64,000 bases of DNA from Malachius bipustulatus (GCA_910589415.1 OU342637.1:26139162-26203161), one strand, 5' to 3'. Positions 10,641 through 22,820 are shown, numbered from the stretch's first letter. Translations and numbers: made by a program. The notes: generated by a model not told the origin, from the sequence alone.

Positions 10641-12599
10641 CATATTAGAATGTTCAGAGGACAGTTTTGATTTTCTCGGCAAAATTTTGGCCCGGAATTT
10701 TCTTTTTTGTTGTACTTTTTGACTTAATTTTGACACTTTTTTTCAGTGTTTGGTCTAAATCTTAGAAAGGAAGCATTTTTTCGACAAGTTCTTTCTATAC
10801 AAATTCAAAGTAGAAAAAATTTCCTACATTTCTCATACAAAAAATATTTTTTGGAGACTAACCGTACCGCCCCGGTAGTGGGCGCCAAAAAATATATTCC
10901 CACATCTAGTAAAAAGTGGCAAATGCGCTTTTTACCGACTCAGAAGTGGACACGTTCTGAATACCATGGTCTTGAAGGGGGGGGGGGGGGTGTATCTAGC
11001 CTTTTTCTTGCGCTTTTTGATCGGTTGAAAATCGCGTCTTGATGACATCTGTTTAGTAGTTTGGGCGTCATAACGGAGATAAGATTATGAGATCATATAC
11101 GTTAGTGAGTCCAAGTGAGAAGGCAAATAAATCGAAGGAACTACTTAAATGATTAATATTTACAACAAAGTAGTTTGTATGTTTTACAAACAAACAAGAA
11201 AAATGTTGTAACAGTTTTTTTTTTATGAATGGAAGGTGTTTCTCGTCTTCATCGTAAGACCACACAGCAGGTAAGAGGTAAATATTGAACCAGAGCTGCT
11301 AAAGCAAGAAATCATTAATAATACTTCTTCACATAATAAATTAATAATGAAAAAAATCATAAAAGTCAATACAACAGTAAGTATGAACTTTCAATAACTA
11401 ACAATCACAATAGGATACGCTCAATTTACCTAACAAGTAGTAGTTACTTAATTATAACGAACACTTGCACTGATGGAAGGAAAGTCATGGTAAAATAAAA
11501 AATATAAGAAAACCTGTGAGAGCACAGGTAGGTAATTACAATAAAATGCGGACATACAATATGATACACGTAGGTATACACTTTCATTACGTTATGCTTA
11601 TTGTGTGGAAAAATAATTCTCACTGCAAGGAATACCATGACTTAATAGCATGTTATTTAGTCGATCAATGAGCATAATAGAAATTATGATGCCGCAAACT
11701 CGTAATTAGTGTTAGTGATTCACGTGGAGCTGGAGCTGGAGCACTGTATAATCGTAAACATAAACATAATGAATAATAATAATGATGATGATGATGTCAG
11801 ATCAGCGGTGAAGACAAACGATATGAAAATTGGTGTAATTTCACTTCTGCGTTCTGAATAGCAAAAGGCCTAGTTAAAAAGATATCAAGGTAATCATTGT
11901 TATAATTATGAAAAAATTTACTGTGCGCATTGTACGAAAAATATACGAAAATGCAGCTAATTAGAACACACGTGTGTGCTTTAATGAACCCATTTATCAA
12001 CAGCGCCCCTGTAACTAAGTGCATTATTCATTCTGTCCCGAGGAAAATATAATAATAATTAAAAATTGCTAGAAAATTGTGACATATGACGCGGTTATGA
12101 TGTTTTTAGAGTAAAGTCGCCGAAAACTAAATTTATCATATTTATTATAGGAAGATACCTTTTGCCCTTTGTCCGAAGAGTTCACCTTAATTAGTGAAAT
12201 AAAGTATATCATCATTGCTGTTAGTGTTCCAGCATGATGGAACCCCCCCTCAGAACACTTTTTTAAAAGATATCTAATCAAAACTAGTTTAAAAATCCAA
12301 CAAATTTTTTTTATCATGAAAATGGCAGATTCAGAATTAATTAACAAAATGGTAGATTATTTTTCAAAAAATCTCAGGCCTAATTTGCATGGTGTTAAGA
12401 TGGGATATTTGATGCCCGGGAAGCATCAACCTGGTTTGGATGTCGTCACTATACCAAAAAAATAAATATAAAAGAATCAAAAACAAAAAATCAAAAACCA
12501 AAAACCCTGAACCACAAATCAGATTGGACCTCCTTATTCTCTGCCGCATAGTCACACACTTATAATTAATTTCATCTCATGATCCTTTACTTAAGCTTC
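10641..12599. other. AT-rich unassigned sequence with simple repeats
   Basis: This stretch holds a 14-base G run (10977-10990), a (AAT)/(GAT) microsatellite (11772-11797) and an A-rich AATCAAAAAC-type tract (12460-12510). Short open frames on both strands (up to 98 codons at 10746-11042) have low-complexity products and no known domain. A block at 11001-11040 (CTTTTTCTTGCG...) resembles 63931-63970 at the other end of the window, so part of it may be an old dispersed repeat. Confidence 0.5.
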
Positions 12600-14160
12600 A
12601 CGTCGACTTGGGCTTAAAAATCCCTGATCGCTCAAGATGGACTACTCAAAACTCGCACCGCCTCCCCCCCCCCCAAATAAAATACAGACTCAAGAAGCAT
12701 CAGGTCAGGTTCAACTAATACTGTGTTGACACTATATCATGAACTGGGAATCAGGCTGGATATTGCGTTTGGACACGGTCAAACAATTCCTCACCATGAC
12801 ACTTTCTTTCGACGTCGACTCCGGCAGAACAGATCTCCGTCAGGCTCATGATAGGTTTCCATATCGCTCAAGAATTCCACACTACTTGAGGGAAACCCAA
12901 TGTTCTGAAAACCTATACACCATTCGAGTAGCACAAGTCACCCATGCAAGAAACCTTCACTCAAGAAACATTCCACTTCAGAGATGTGGACAAAACTAAA
13001 AATCAAAAAGATCAAAAAAGGACCAGTTCTGAAATCTTCAGAAAGTTGGAATTCAACTCGGGCTCAAAGTCTCGCACCGCTCAAGAAAGTCCAACTACTT
13101 AAAATGCCCCTCCTCCAAATAAAATACAAAAAAAAATTCAACATCATAGGACACACCACTTCAACACTCCAACTTCGCCTAATAGAGGGTTGAAACTTCA
13201 ACCTGAGCTAGAAATAAGGCTGAATATTGCACTCGGTTCTCGCTCAATTCCTCACCACCAAGCCTTCTTAGACGTCAACTCCGGCAGAATAGATCTCTGT
13301 TACGCTCACGCAATTACCGCTCAAGACAAAAATCCCACACTACTTGAGCACAACCGACTGCTCTGGTAGCCAACACCATTCAAAAAGTACACGGCACTAA
13401 AGAAACCGACGTTGTCAAGAAGCACCACCAACATTCTACCTCAGAAAAGACTCACCCACATACCAAGTGAGCAATTTTGGTTGCAAAACTAAAGCTCCCT
13501 TGAAATTTATACAAGATCGAAAAAGGACCACTTCTAAAACTTTATCATGAACCACGATCCAGGCTGGACATCTTTTTCGGTCATAGTTTTCATCAAATTT
13601 TTGGCATTAAGCTGGACTTCAACTCGGGCTCAAGAATCCTACATCTTTAGCTGGATTCCTACTGCTCAAGAAGCACTTCAACAAAGAAGATTTGCTACAC
13701 ACCAAGTGCGTAATAGTTTGTTATCACTCCCTTGAAATTCGTATAAGATCAAAAAATGAGCAGTTCTGAAACTTCATCTTGAGCCACGATCCAGGCTGGA
13801 TATCTTTTTCGGCCATAGTTCAACAATTTTCATCAAATTTTCGCCATTAAACTGGACGTCAACTCGGGCCCAAGAACTGTACATCTTTTGCTGGTTTCCC
13901 AATATTCAAGAAGCACTTCCAAGAAGACTTACCGCACACCAAGTGCGTTATAACTCCCTTAAAATTCATAGAAGATCAAAATAGGAGCAGTTCTGAAACT
14001 TCAACTTGAGCCACGATCCATGCTGGGCGTCTCTCTCGTTCACAGCTCAATACTTCTCATGCAATTCTTCAGCATAAGTTGATGAAGTTGGCAGTCGCCT
14101 CGGGCTCAAGAATGGACGACAATTCCACTTCAGGTTCAGAGAAGAGGCACCCTATACCAT
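12600..14160. repeat. Degenerate tandem repeat, ~230 bp units in its right half
   Basis: The landmark CCACGATCCAGGCTGGA occurs at 13552, 13784 and (as CCACGATCCATGCTGGG) 14011, spacing 232 and 227 bp. Diverged relatives lie near 12739 and 13203. Other recurring blocks are AACTCGGGCTCAAGAA, CACACCAAGTGCGT and AGATCAAAAAAGGACC. Short frames opened by the repeat (for example 12739-12999, 13547-13735) are not treated as genes. Confidence 0.88.
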
Positions 14161-14559
14161 AAGAAGCAACTGGTGTTGAAGCTGCACCCTAAGATCTTTT
14201 TTTTATTATTCAGTACACCTTAGGTGCCTTTCCATTACGCATGTGCATCTAAAGAAGCTGTTTTTTCAAATTAACCAATTATCATTCCCGGTGGCTTAAG
14301 GTAAGTTTTTTCTTGTAACTAATTATCATTTTGTGATTTTTTCCTCTAATAATGGGACCTGTTTTCAATAAGTGGGAGCGATGTAAATTGTAAATGTACA
14401 GATATCCAGCGTGTTTGAATAATTTCAACCGGAAACAGTAAAATCATACGGGCGATTGGGTGATTCGTTATTGTATGATCACTTCATTTGCTCCCGCTCT
14501 ATAAACGCACTTTCAATTTACGATAGCGAAATGTGACAATAATACAAATTACGCGACCG
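14161..14559. other. Unassigned sequence
   Basis: AT-rich unique sequence. I see no gene, repeat or RNA signal in it. Confidence 0.4.
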
Positions 14560-14860
14560 TTGTAAGGCATTTATTGAAAATTACTGCACATTGTGGCCGG
14601 TGCGAGGGGATGCGACGACAGTCGCTGCAAATGTTGAGCAATTAAGAGTCTATGGCAATGATTATTATTAGTCCTGCGGCGGCGTGACGCAATCCGGTGG
14701 TCTGCCAATAGTAAAATGTCATTAGATCAGTTACGGGCAATTTACTGCAGTCTGTTTTGTCATTGTTTGCAAGTTATGAACCGTGTTCGCGATGCAGGTT
14801 CATTTGGATTCCGTATAGGCAGTCAATACGATGCACATACCTAACGATGACTGTGACAAC
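14560..14860. other. GC-rich non-repetitive island C
   Basis: A unique block with CpG-rich words (GTCCTGCGGCGGCGTGACGC) and homeodomain-type TAAT/ATTA motifs but no long open frame. It is a candidate conserved non-coding element; the evidence is composition only. Confidence 0.35.
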
Positions 14861-15070
14861 GGTATCGTGTGTACATGAAATCGACACGATTACACAATAC
14901 ATGCACTAAAACGCCTAACTATATTCAACAGATTCCGTTCAATTCAGAGCATCCTTGTAAATTGAAACTTTCTCCTGTTCGATTTGAACGAACATGTCTC
15001 AATAAAACAAAAATAGGTAATCAAGGTGATCAAGTAATTAATTTAAATTGGCTTGGCCTTTTTTATGACT

Positions 15071-15165
15071 TGACGAGCTGGCTTGCCGAGTTGGCTTCAC
15101 GAGGATGCTTGCCGAGTTGGTTGCCGAGCTGGCTTACCGAGCCTGCTTACCGAGTCGACGTCTCG
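15071..15165. repeat. Short minisatellite, CTTGCCGAGTTGG-type unit
   Basis: About seven imperfect copies of a 12-14 bp unit (GCTTGCCGAGTTGG, GCTTACCGAGCCT) lie head to tail. They keep a short frame open and give it a repetitive Ser-Trp-Leu-rich product, which I reject as a gene. Confidence 0.75.
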
Positions 15166-15359
15166 CCGAAATAAGGGACTGACCAAAACGAGAATCATTG
15201 TCTGAGGGCCAGCTTCCTTCCCGATTACTATACTTCATGTCGTATTGGCTGAAAGGATATTCGATCAGAGGAAATCTGGCCAGGCTAAATTTTGAATAGG
15301 CGATCAGCGGTAGGATTTAGGTAGTCCTTGACAATGATAGTCAATTTGTTAAGGAATCT
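15166..15359. other. Unassigned sequence before the TGACGT-rich field
   Basis: Unique-looking sequence. I see no feature in it. Confidence 0.3.
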
Positions 15360-15850
15360 TGATAAAAGTTCTCTTGAGCGGCTTGATCCCTGGAGATTTT
15401 GGCTGAAATATTACCCCGAAACTCCTTGCTAAGAAGAAATGTCCTAATTCCGGGCCACGTCAACTGAATGACGTCTTCTTTTGGTTATGTCGAATGACGA
15501 ATTTTGTGATTAGTGACGTGAGAATGACGTCGTAATGACGGATAAATATCACATATCAAAGAAGTGATTAGATACTACGACAGAGCTGATGCTTCGATTG
15601 AAGTTTTCTTGAGGGGCTTGATCCCTGGAGATCCCTCGCTGAAATATAACTCCGAAACTTTTTACTAGAAGAAATGTCATCATAGTTCCAGGTAGTAGAG
15701 CCACGTCAATATGACGTCTTTTTTGGTGTTTGGTGCTGTTGAATGACGAATTTAGTGATTAGTGACGTGAGAATGACGTCGTAATGACGAATAAACATCA
15801 CAGATCAAAGACGTCATTTATTTACGTAAAAATGACGTAATGAATCATCA
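15360..15850. repeat. Two-copy tandem duplication (~240 bp) rich in TGACGT
   Basis: A block with GGCTTGATCCCTGGAGAT, then CCACGTCAA..TGACGTCTT, then GTGACGTGAGAATGACGTC occurs at about 15380-15590 and again at about 15615-15830. The copies differ by small indels and substitutions. Each contains four or more TGACGT motifs (the core of the CRE/ATF site TGACGTCA). Confidence 0.85.
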
Positions 15851-15957
15851 GTAATTTGGGACTTTTGGCCTTAAAAACGACGATATACACCAAATTTTCA
15901 ACACTTGTATAAGGTTTCCGGGTAAAATACAAAATATAGTAAGCAGAAGCTTGGAAC

Positions 15958-16050
15958 TGGTGGTGACGCAGAGGCTTAGCTTATTGTCCCCGACTAAGTC
16001 GTTGTAACTGTGATTATGTGGGTTCGAATCCCCAGTCTCGCTATGGATGT
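15958..16050 (+). mobile_element. tRNA-derived SINE head or tRNA pseudogene
   Basis: GGGTTCGAATCCCC at 16020-16033 is a perfect RNA polymerase III B box with T-loop sequence. About 45 bp upstream lies an A-box-like GGCTTAGCTTATTG. The spacing suits a tRNA, but the T-stem and acceptor arm do not pair well, so a functional tRNA is unlikely. A tRNA-derived SINE promoter is the better reading. The body and 3' tail of a SINE could not be delimited. Confidence 0.5.
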
Positions 16051-16290
16051 ATATTTTCCCGAATTTCGTCTCTCAGTAAGGTCCATTATGTCGGAAATGA
16101 CGTCAAAAACACGTTACATATATTATGACGTCGTAAAATGTAGTTCAATATACGTCTTTTTGACGTCCCCTGTTTGTTGTCTTCAATTCCTTGAGATATC
16201 AGATACTTAAACGATTGTTTTGAACAACGTTCGCCTTTGCTGACGTCAGCGATCGATCACCGAAATTTGACGTTATAATGACGTCCCTTC

Positions 16291-16559
16291 ATGTGTTTTT
16301 GCTGTCAAATTTTTTGTGTCATTTTAGTGTCGATGAGAAGCAACTTTATAAGAGTAAGAGCACGTTGATGTTTGAACAATTCTATTTTTTTACCTTTTCT
16401 TCTCCGTTTCTTATCTTATTTTTTTATTTCGAAATATAATTTTTAATTCCGATCTTCAGTAACTCATAATATAGTCAATTGCCAGTTTAATAAGTGTCCC
16501 GCAACGATTGATATTGCATTGTTTGACGAGTAAATAATTTCACCCCTCTATAAAGATTT
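16291..16559. other. Unassigned AT-rich sequence
   Basis: T-rich spacer between the TGACGT-rich field and island D. I see no feature in it. Confidence 0.3.
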
Positions 16560-17080
16560 CCACCCCAAATTCTTGCGTCCCGGAAATGCAAACCTCTCTG
16601 CTAGTGGGATGTATATAACTATCGGGGCGATATTGCCTGTAGAGTTGACCATTGGCCGCCGCCAACTGAGGTCTTGCGGCGTGGCTATTAAACAGGGGTC
16701 TCTAGCACGCCGCCACCGCATTCTCCACCGACCGCAGCCTCTGCCGCCGCCTCTCTACGTCCAATTAGTGACTTAATTAATATCGGAGCCGCAGGAAAAA
16801 CCCCACAACCTCAACGTCGGAGCTCGTCTAGAAGTCGCATTAAGTCGAAGCGAATTCGAATGGAATTCCTTCATCAGCTTAAGGATGAGTAACATTATAG
16901 CTATTAAGCATATTTCAGGCGAAATAGTTTTATTTTACGTCTCCTGAAATAAACGGACGAAACAAAAAGAAAGCCACCGTCGTCAGAGTCGCTAGCTCAT
17001 TTCCTCGCCATCAATTTCGGCCCCGTTGATATTGATGGTAACTCTCTATAATTAAAATCTCCTCCTAGATTATCTTCTAA
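16560..17080. other. GC-rich non-repetitive island D
   Basis: A unique block with strong CpG content (GGCCGCCGCCAACTGAGG, CTGCCGCCGCCTC near 16740). The frame 16573-16776 is open for 67 codons, but its Arg/Pro-rich product has no known domain. It could be an enhancer-like block or an untranslated exon; neither can be tested here. Confidence 0.35.
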
Positions 17081-19039
17081 ACTCGGCTCGGAGTGGTAAA
17101 TACACACACGTATATAATTAACCATTCTGCAGACTCAATTCAATAATATCCTATCATTTCAATGGCTAAGCCATCACACCCATCTGCGCAAATTACAAGG
17201 GAAGGTGTCTGAGAACGTCCTTAACCATCTCCATCGGCTAATAATTGGCATGTTCTTCATCTCGGCTTATATTGCCTTAGGAATAATCTCTCTACACGTC
17301 GCAATGGATTATGTGTTTGAAGATTATAATCTCGCCATTTCATTGTTCATTAGTTCTCTCCATTGGTCGAAGAAATTCATATCTCTCAGCTATCGTAAAT
17401 ATGATTTAGATCTTTAGTTTTATGGTACATTGAAATGGCACCCAAGCTTTATTATTGTTCTCTTGCAATTATAATTTTTGGCCGAATCAGCTGTCAAATC
17501 TTACAACCGCGCCCTTCTGCAGCTTCTGATTGCAAAACTTTCTTCATCACAATTTCTATAATTTCACGATAGTACACAACTTCAAAACTTCACAACTTCA
17601 GAGTTCAGAATAAGATTTTATGTCAGATTTCAAGTTCTTAAAATCTGTCAAAACAGTAATCCTCAGATATTTGAAACTCAGCCCCCAATGGTTGCAAGCA
17701 GAGACCTTAATTCCTGATGGATTGCCCCAATAAAATCACTATAACCCCAGAAGAATCGGGTTTAAAATGGCAATCTCGCTGAGATTTTGATTCTTCAGCT
17801 CCTGTTTGTGTCTAAATTGACAGGACATTTCTCTATCTTCGCAAAAATATGAAGAAAGCTACATTTTGAGCAGCCCCACAACACGATTGTCAAAAAATCG
17901 AACCTCAAGGCAGGCAAAATTGTGCTTAGTAGAGAGTATTCTGATCTACCCCATAATATAGCAGTTTGAGACTTTCTATCCGAGTCCATATAATCTCAAA
18001 ATGACGTTTTCCAAAAGAACAAGTCCGCTATTACTTGTCTATAATCACATTGAGGGCACTTCATGATACTGGCATCAATTTGCAACCACAATAATCATTG
18101 CTGCATTAAAGAAGAATTGTGTAAGGCTTGTGATGTTGAAGCAATGCGAAGTTGCCTAGATTATCAGATTCCTAATCGCAAAAAATAGAGTAGAGCGCTT
18201 CCGAAGTTTTTGGAAAGTTGCAGGGTATTCTTGATTTAGATTTTCAAACTCCTAGATCTCCAAGGAGACAGTTGCAGGCTAGTGATAAGTTACTGTGACA
18301 GAAAATAACAACTGGAGTGGGTCGATATTATTGATAATGGTAGTCTCGTCTGTGTTAGAAGAATCATAGCCTCTCTGTAGGAAGAACTACAGTCTGCAGT
18401 ACTGATGGAAGAGCTGACGAAGTTGAAGAGATGCAATTTGGAATCATTACTGTATTACTTAGTTCCAAAAATCACCTCAAGAGGGTGTTTGCGGCCATTT
18501 TGGCACTTATCTACTTCAACTCCTCATTTATGTCCGTGGAGAAGAATTCTGGTCAAAGATTTAAGAAATAGTGTTCCGTTCCCATGTTTCCCTTTTATCC
18601 ATATAATTCCCTCCTTATTTTGAATTATGCACGGGGGGAGAGGAACGTGACAACATGGTGCGCGAGACCATGTCCTATGGGCATACAGCCAATGGGTGCC
18701 TACCACTTCACCCATCATGATTATGAGATGAACCGCTGCCGCGTTCGGTCCATGTCTGTGTATACATAAGAAGAGTGTTTACATTGCAATCCACAAGTGC
18801 TATGCGACGCGATACTATCTTCGGCCCTTGTCGCTGAAATGAAAGTTCACTAAGCCGTCTACATGGGATATTTAAGGTAGGTGCATAATTATCATTCTTG
18901 AAATTATACCCCTTAATTGCTCCCCTAATTATTTTACCGCTGGTCCTTCGAGTAATTAAATTAATCAAAATTCCAAAGCGCGTGACTTACTATACAAATA
19001 GAACAATTGAGTTCTTGGCAGTAAGTCTATACGCAACAA
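17081..19039. other. Unassigned sequence with weak internal similarity
   Basis: Mostly unique. Around 17570-17640 the words CAACTTCA/AACTTCA recur, suggesting an old simple repeat. Frames of 60-86 codons (17205, 17795, 18405, 18708) lack known domains. The segment 18640-18850 is somewhat GC-richer but is not recognised. Confidence 0.4.
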
Positions 19040-19641
19040 ATAGCTTGAGTGATTTTTTCTGGCAAGAACGGAGGTTGTCATTGTCAAAGGATCTTTTTAT
19101 CTTCAAATTTGTTTTATACCAAGCCACTTCACCCCATTTTCTTTTCATTCATAAATCTAATAGAAAAGAGGTACATGGCAATAACGACAGGCGATCCTCA
19201 GTGGTTTCAAGGTATCTGAACAGCAGCTGAACAAAGAATTTTGCTATTCAGAGGTAAACAGAAACGATGGAACGAGAGGGTGGGTCTAGAATTTTTGTAC
19301 TTGGGAGACTCACTTCTTGGGGTGGTGCGGGGGAAACTTAGAATCTTGTCAAAAGTTCAACTTCTCACCTTCACAAGAACTCAACTTCACTTTTTTCTAT
19401 TGTGGTTTTCTAGCAAGCCACTCTACTACGTTTTCCTTCCTCATTGACATGGAAAAGAGAGACGTGGCAGTAACGACAAGCGATCCCCAGTTGTTATCGC
19501 AGCATAATGAAGCATTTTGTCATTTTGAGGTCCACAAGATCGACGGAACGGGAAGGGTTTTTATCCTTGAGACTCTCACCTCTTGGAGGGCGGGGGTAAC
19601 TATAAAATCTTGTCAAAAGTTCAACTTCTGACCTTCACAAG

Positions 19642-20637
19642 GTATTTGGTATTTTAACTAAATGTGAGAGATGGTCTATGTGGTCCCAAACACTGAAGCC
19701 AGCGGGCTTATTGTATTTCTCACATTTAGATTTTTCTTGATTAGAAGAGCTCCGTTCCTTTGTCAAGGTTCAGCAGCCCGCTAACCAAGGTATTTTCCGC
19801 CAGCAGGCTCCCGGGACTGAGTGGTCCCAGGAACGCATAGCGTGTTCGTGCGAGTGCTGGACACTCGAATATCACATGAGAAGCTGTCTCATCTTCTTCA
19901 TTGCAGAGTCTACAAACTGGTTCTTCTCTGTATATCCCCAGCTTATGTAGGTGCACTCTTAGGTGGCAGTGTCCTGTGATTGTGCAGTTGTCGTACTCGC
20001 TGGTCTTGTAGCGCTGCTACTTCCCTGCGAGTCCGCACAGCTGTGTGTTTCTACTTGCATAGCTTCCAAGGTGGTATGGCTTTGGGGGGCCTGCCACATC
20101 ATGTGAATCTATCCTAAGTTCTGAGGTTTCTCCTTGTGGAAGTCCCTCAGTGGTTTGTTTGGTTCCTTCTCTGGTTTCCATTCTGGTCCCACGAGAATTG
20201 GGGAAATAAAAATACTGCGCCATAACCCCAATGACGCAGCAGGCTACATACAACGGGGTGTGCCAGGTTCCCCGAGGTTTGTCGCTAGTTGTCGAGCTCC
20301 CCCTCGACCATGCATCCATTGGTGCGCACAATACCGTGGAGTTGGGGAGGTTTTTGTAGTGGTCCTCATCCACGCGGACAGACGGTTAAGTCAAGCCCCC
20401 GTGCCCCTGGCGTCACTACCCTGAGGCAAGTCACGACAGTGATGTACCTCAGGGGTCGTTGTGCCGCCTAGCGGTTTACGGTTTGTGCCATGTTTTGTCA
20501 GAGCCTTGTTAGCCGTGGTACTCAAAAGTGGTACCACGTTGCCCGGTCCCCACGGTCTTGGACGTAAGGTTGACTTGTCCACCACATGACTGGAATCGCC
20601 TATGCTTTGACCAGTTGTGAGTGGACCTTAAGGACCC
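19642..20637 (-). mobile_element. 996 bp LINE deletion derivative with 11 bp target-site duplication
   Basis: The element is flanked by the direct repeat ACCTTCACAAG at 19631-19641 and 20638-20648. Outside it the surrounding tandem repeat continues without loss, so both boundaries are precise. On the minus strand its 5' end begins GGGTCCTTAAGG and its 3' end carries the C-terminus of a non-LTR retrotransposon ORF2 followed by a short untranslated tail ending AAAATACCAAATAC. A full element would be several kb. Here a 5' segment of about 0.6 kb is joined to the 3' end, so it is a non-autonomous deletion derivative moved by LINE machinery. Confidence 0.85.
19741..20018 (-). pseudogene. C-terminal end of a LINE ORF2 (RNase H edge plus zinc knuckle)
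   Basis: The product contains TGHCHLRVHLHKLGI, the typical end of the RNase H region of I/R1/LOA-type LINEs. It is followed by a CX2C-X8-H-X4-C zinc knuckle (CRLC..H..FEC) and ECPALARTR, a strongly conserved closing motif. The frame ends with a stop at 19741. Upstream it is cut by a stop near 20020 and by the internal deletion of the element. Only about 90 residues of a protein normally above 1000 residues remain, so it has no enzymatic function. Confidence 0.85.
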
Positions 20638-21260
20638 ACCTTCACAAGAACTCAACTTCACTTTTTTCTATTGTGGTTTTCTAGCACGCCACTCTACTAC
20701 GTTTTTCTTCTTCATCGACATGGAAAAGACAGACGTGGCAGTGACGACAAGCGATTCCCACTTGTCATCGTAACTGAAACAAGCATTTTGTCGTTTTGGA
20801 GGTACACTAGATCAAAGGAGCGGGAAGGATCCTTGAAGCTCTCATCTCTTGGTGGACGGGGGAAACTATAAAATTTTGCCATAAGATCAACTTTTCACCT
20901 TCACAAGGACTCAACTTCACTTTTTTCTTTTGTGTTTTTTTAGCAAGCCCCTCTACTATGGTTTCCTTCCTCATCGACATGGAAAAGAGAGACGTGTGGC
21001 AGTAATGATAAGCGATCCTCAGTTGTTATCGCAGCTGAACGAAGCATTTTGAGGTCCACAAGATCGAAGGAACGGGAATGATTTTTATCCTTGAGGCTCT
21101 CACCTCTTGGGGGACGGGGGACACTATAAAATCTTGTCAAAAGATCAACTTTTCACCTTCACAAGGACTCAACTTCACTTTTTTCTATTTTGGTTTTATA
21201 GCAAACCACCCGCTCCATTTTCCTTTTTCATCGAATATAATGGAAAAAAGATACGTGGCA

Positions 21261-21719
21261 CTAACGGTGGAAGAAAAAAAAGGACTTTTTTTTCCTTTTT
21301 TGGTTCCAATATGTATTTCTGGAGTTGTTTGACCGTTTTCTGACTTTTTGGACACCCATTATGTATATGACAGTTGTGACAATTAATTGACAATGACATT
21401 TAGGGTATCCATAAATCTTGTAAATCCACCTCTAATAACCGAATCAAGGCAAACTATGTAATAGTTAGCTTCTGAAGGAGCATTTTTCCTGGCCATGCCC
21501 AAACAGACCAGCACCGTCACCACATGGTGTAGCAAATAAATTATGGCGTTCTGTCATAAAGAAATGTACCCCAATTTTTATTCTATAACGCAGGTTGTGT
21601 AGATATATACATATAAAGGTAGGTATGTCACACCCAGTCATGTACATTACAAGCATACAAATTACCTTTTAGTCGATTCCTTGCAGTGACTAAATTTACA
21701 CGGCACCTTCATAATAATT
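21261..21719. other. Unassigned AT-rich sequence
   Basis: Low-complexity A/T runs and unique sequence with no gene or repeat signal. Confidence 0.35.
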
Positions 21720-22820
21720 ACATTTTCAGGTAGAAAATAATCATGTAGCGCGCGGAGTCGCGTTTCATAAAAAACAACATCGGCCGAGCCCGACTGGAAC
21801 TATAAACATTCCAACGGACGTGACCACCGGCTTCACTTATTAAGAACCTGATTCTTATCTAACACTTCAAATATGTAATTTCAGTAACTAATAATTTCTA
21901 AACGAGTGTTTAAAAACCCATAATATTAAAGGAGATAACGCGACCGTCTCCCCGCTTTCCTGCAAACATCTCGAAGCGCTCGAGAAGCCAGAAGATCACC
22001 CATTATAAGTTGATTCCTGAATAAAATTAAAATTTATTCGGATTTCATGGACCATAATCGGATTAATCAACTACGAGACACAGACAACGAATTATGACAT
22101 CGTTAACGTGAACGATAAAATTAACATAATTATTTAGTTTGGATTCAAAAGGTCCCTCTAATCTGTAATAGATCCGTAAATTAATGTCCACTCCACAACT
22201 AAACAACTGTGTCGAGAAAAAAATACTCACCTTCACCTCTTCTTCACCAAAACTTTTATATTATTATACAGAATAATTGAATGGATTATCATTTCCAGGT
22301 CATGCATTTATTTTCATATTTGTAATCATCAGTAACGGTCAGTAACGGGTAATTTGTAACAGTCACCAATTGGTCCAATTTTATTCAACAATTATTGTTA
22401 TTAAAAAACGTATTTATACGAAAAAAATAGCCCACGATTTCATTTCATTGCATAATAAAACCCCTCACAGAGACTTATTGAAAAAGCAGTGATCTATCGC
22501 CTTCCTTCTCTCCCATCGGGTGCTTATAAATTCTCTGGGGTATTAAATTACCTTTCTCGGCTGTATAAGGTGCGCCCAGTGCATAAAAGCGATTACCCCT
22601 TCACCATTATGCATGTACCGAACCTCTAATTTACTCATAAATATACCCTCATCCGCGCCGGTGTGAGGCAAGGCTGCGTTGCCGAATGGAGAAAATTACC
22701 ACCAAATCCCTGATTTAATAAAGGAGAACTTCCCGGAGCGAGTTACCATAAAAATTTGATCGAAAATTCCAGCAAGTAACTTAATCAATCAACACGCAGG
22801 CGCAGCTTTGGATGAGCGGA
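21720..22820. other. Non-repetitive block with two GC-rich islands E
   Basis: GC-richer segments lie at about 21745-21830 (CGCGCGGAGTCGCG), 21935-22000 and 22480-22800, separated by ATTA/TAAT-rich stretches. No repeat or coding signal is present. The composition resembles conserved non-coding sequence near developmental genes in insects, but that cannot be shown from one genome. Confidence 0.35.

Larger units (their letters stand above)
15360..16290. promoter_or_regulatory. Cluster of CRE/ATF-like TGACGT motifs
   Basis: Roughly fifteen TGACGT or ACGTCA words occur in about 0.9 kb, including TGACGTC at about 15471, 15535, 15712, 15776, 16097, 16129 and 16164, and the full palindrome CTGACGTCAG near 16240. 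CREB/ATF bZIP factors bind this core. Some of the density comes from the tandem duplication, but the motif also recurs outside it. Function is inferred, not shown. Confidence 0.35.
19040..21260. repeat. Tandem repeat of ~260-290 bp units, interrupted by a LINE derivative
   Basis: The landmark CAAGCCACTCTACTACG or variants falls at 19120, 19414, 20685, 20944 and 21202. Removing the 1007 bp insertion and its duplication, spacing is 294, 264, 259 and 258 bp. Other shared blocks are TTCACAAGAACTCAACTTC and ATGGAAAAGAGAGACGTGGC. Short frames inside it (for example 19241, 19317, 21078) are repeat artefacts. Confidence 0.92.

Noticed and set aside
10977..10990. G-quadruplex
   Set aside because: A single 14-base G run was seen, but with no spaced G-tracts around it; homopolymer length is also error-prone in assemblies.
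15958..16050. Functional tRNA gene
   Set aside because: The B box is perfect but T-stem and acceptor pairing fail, so a SINE head or pseudogene is more likely.
18405..18970. Overlapping 64-86 codon frames on both strands as a gene
   Set aside because: No domain, no consistent start or splice context, and frames open on both strands at once.
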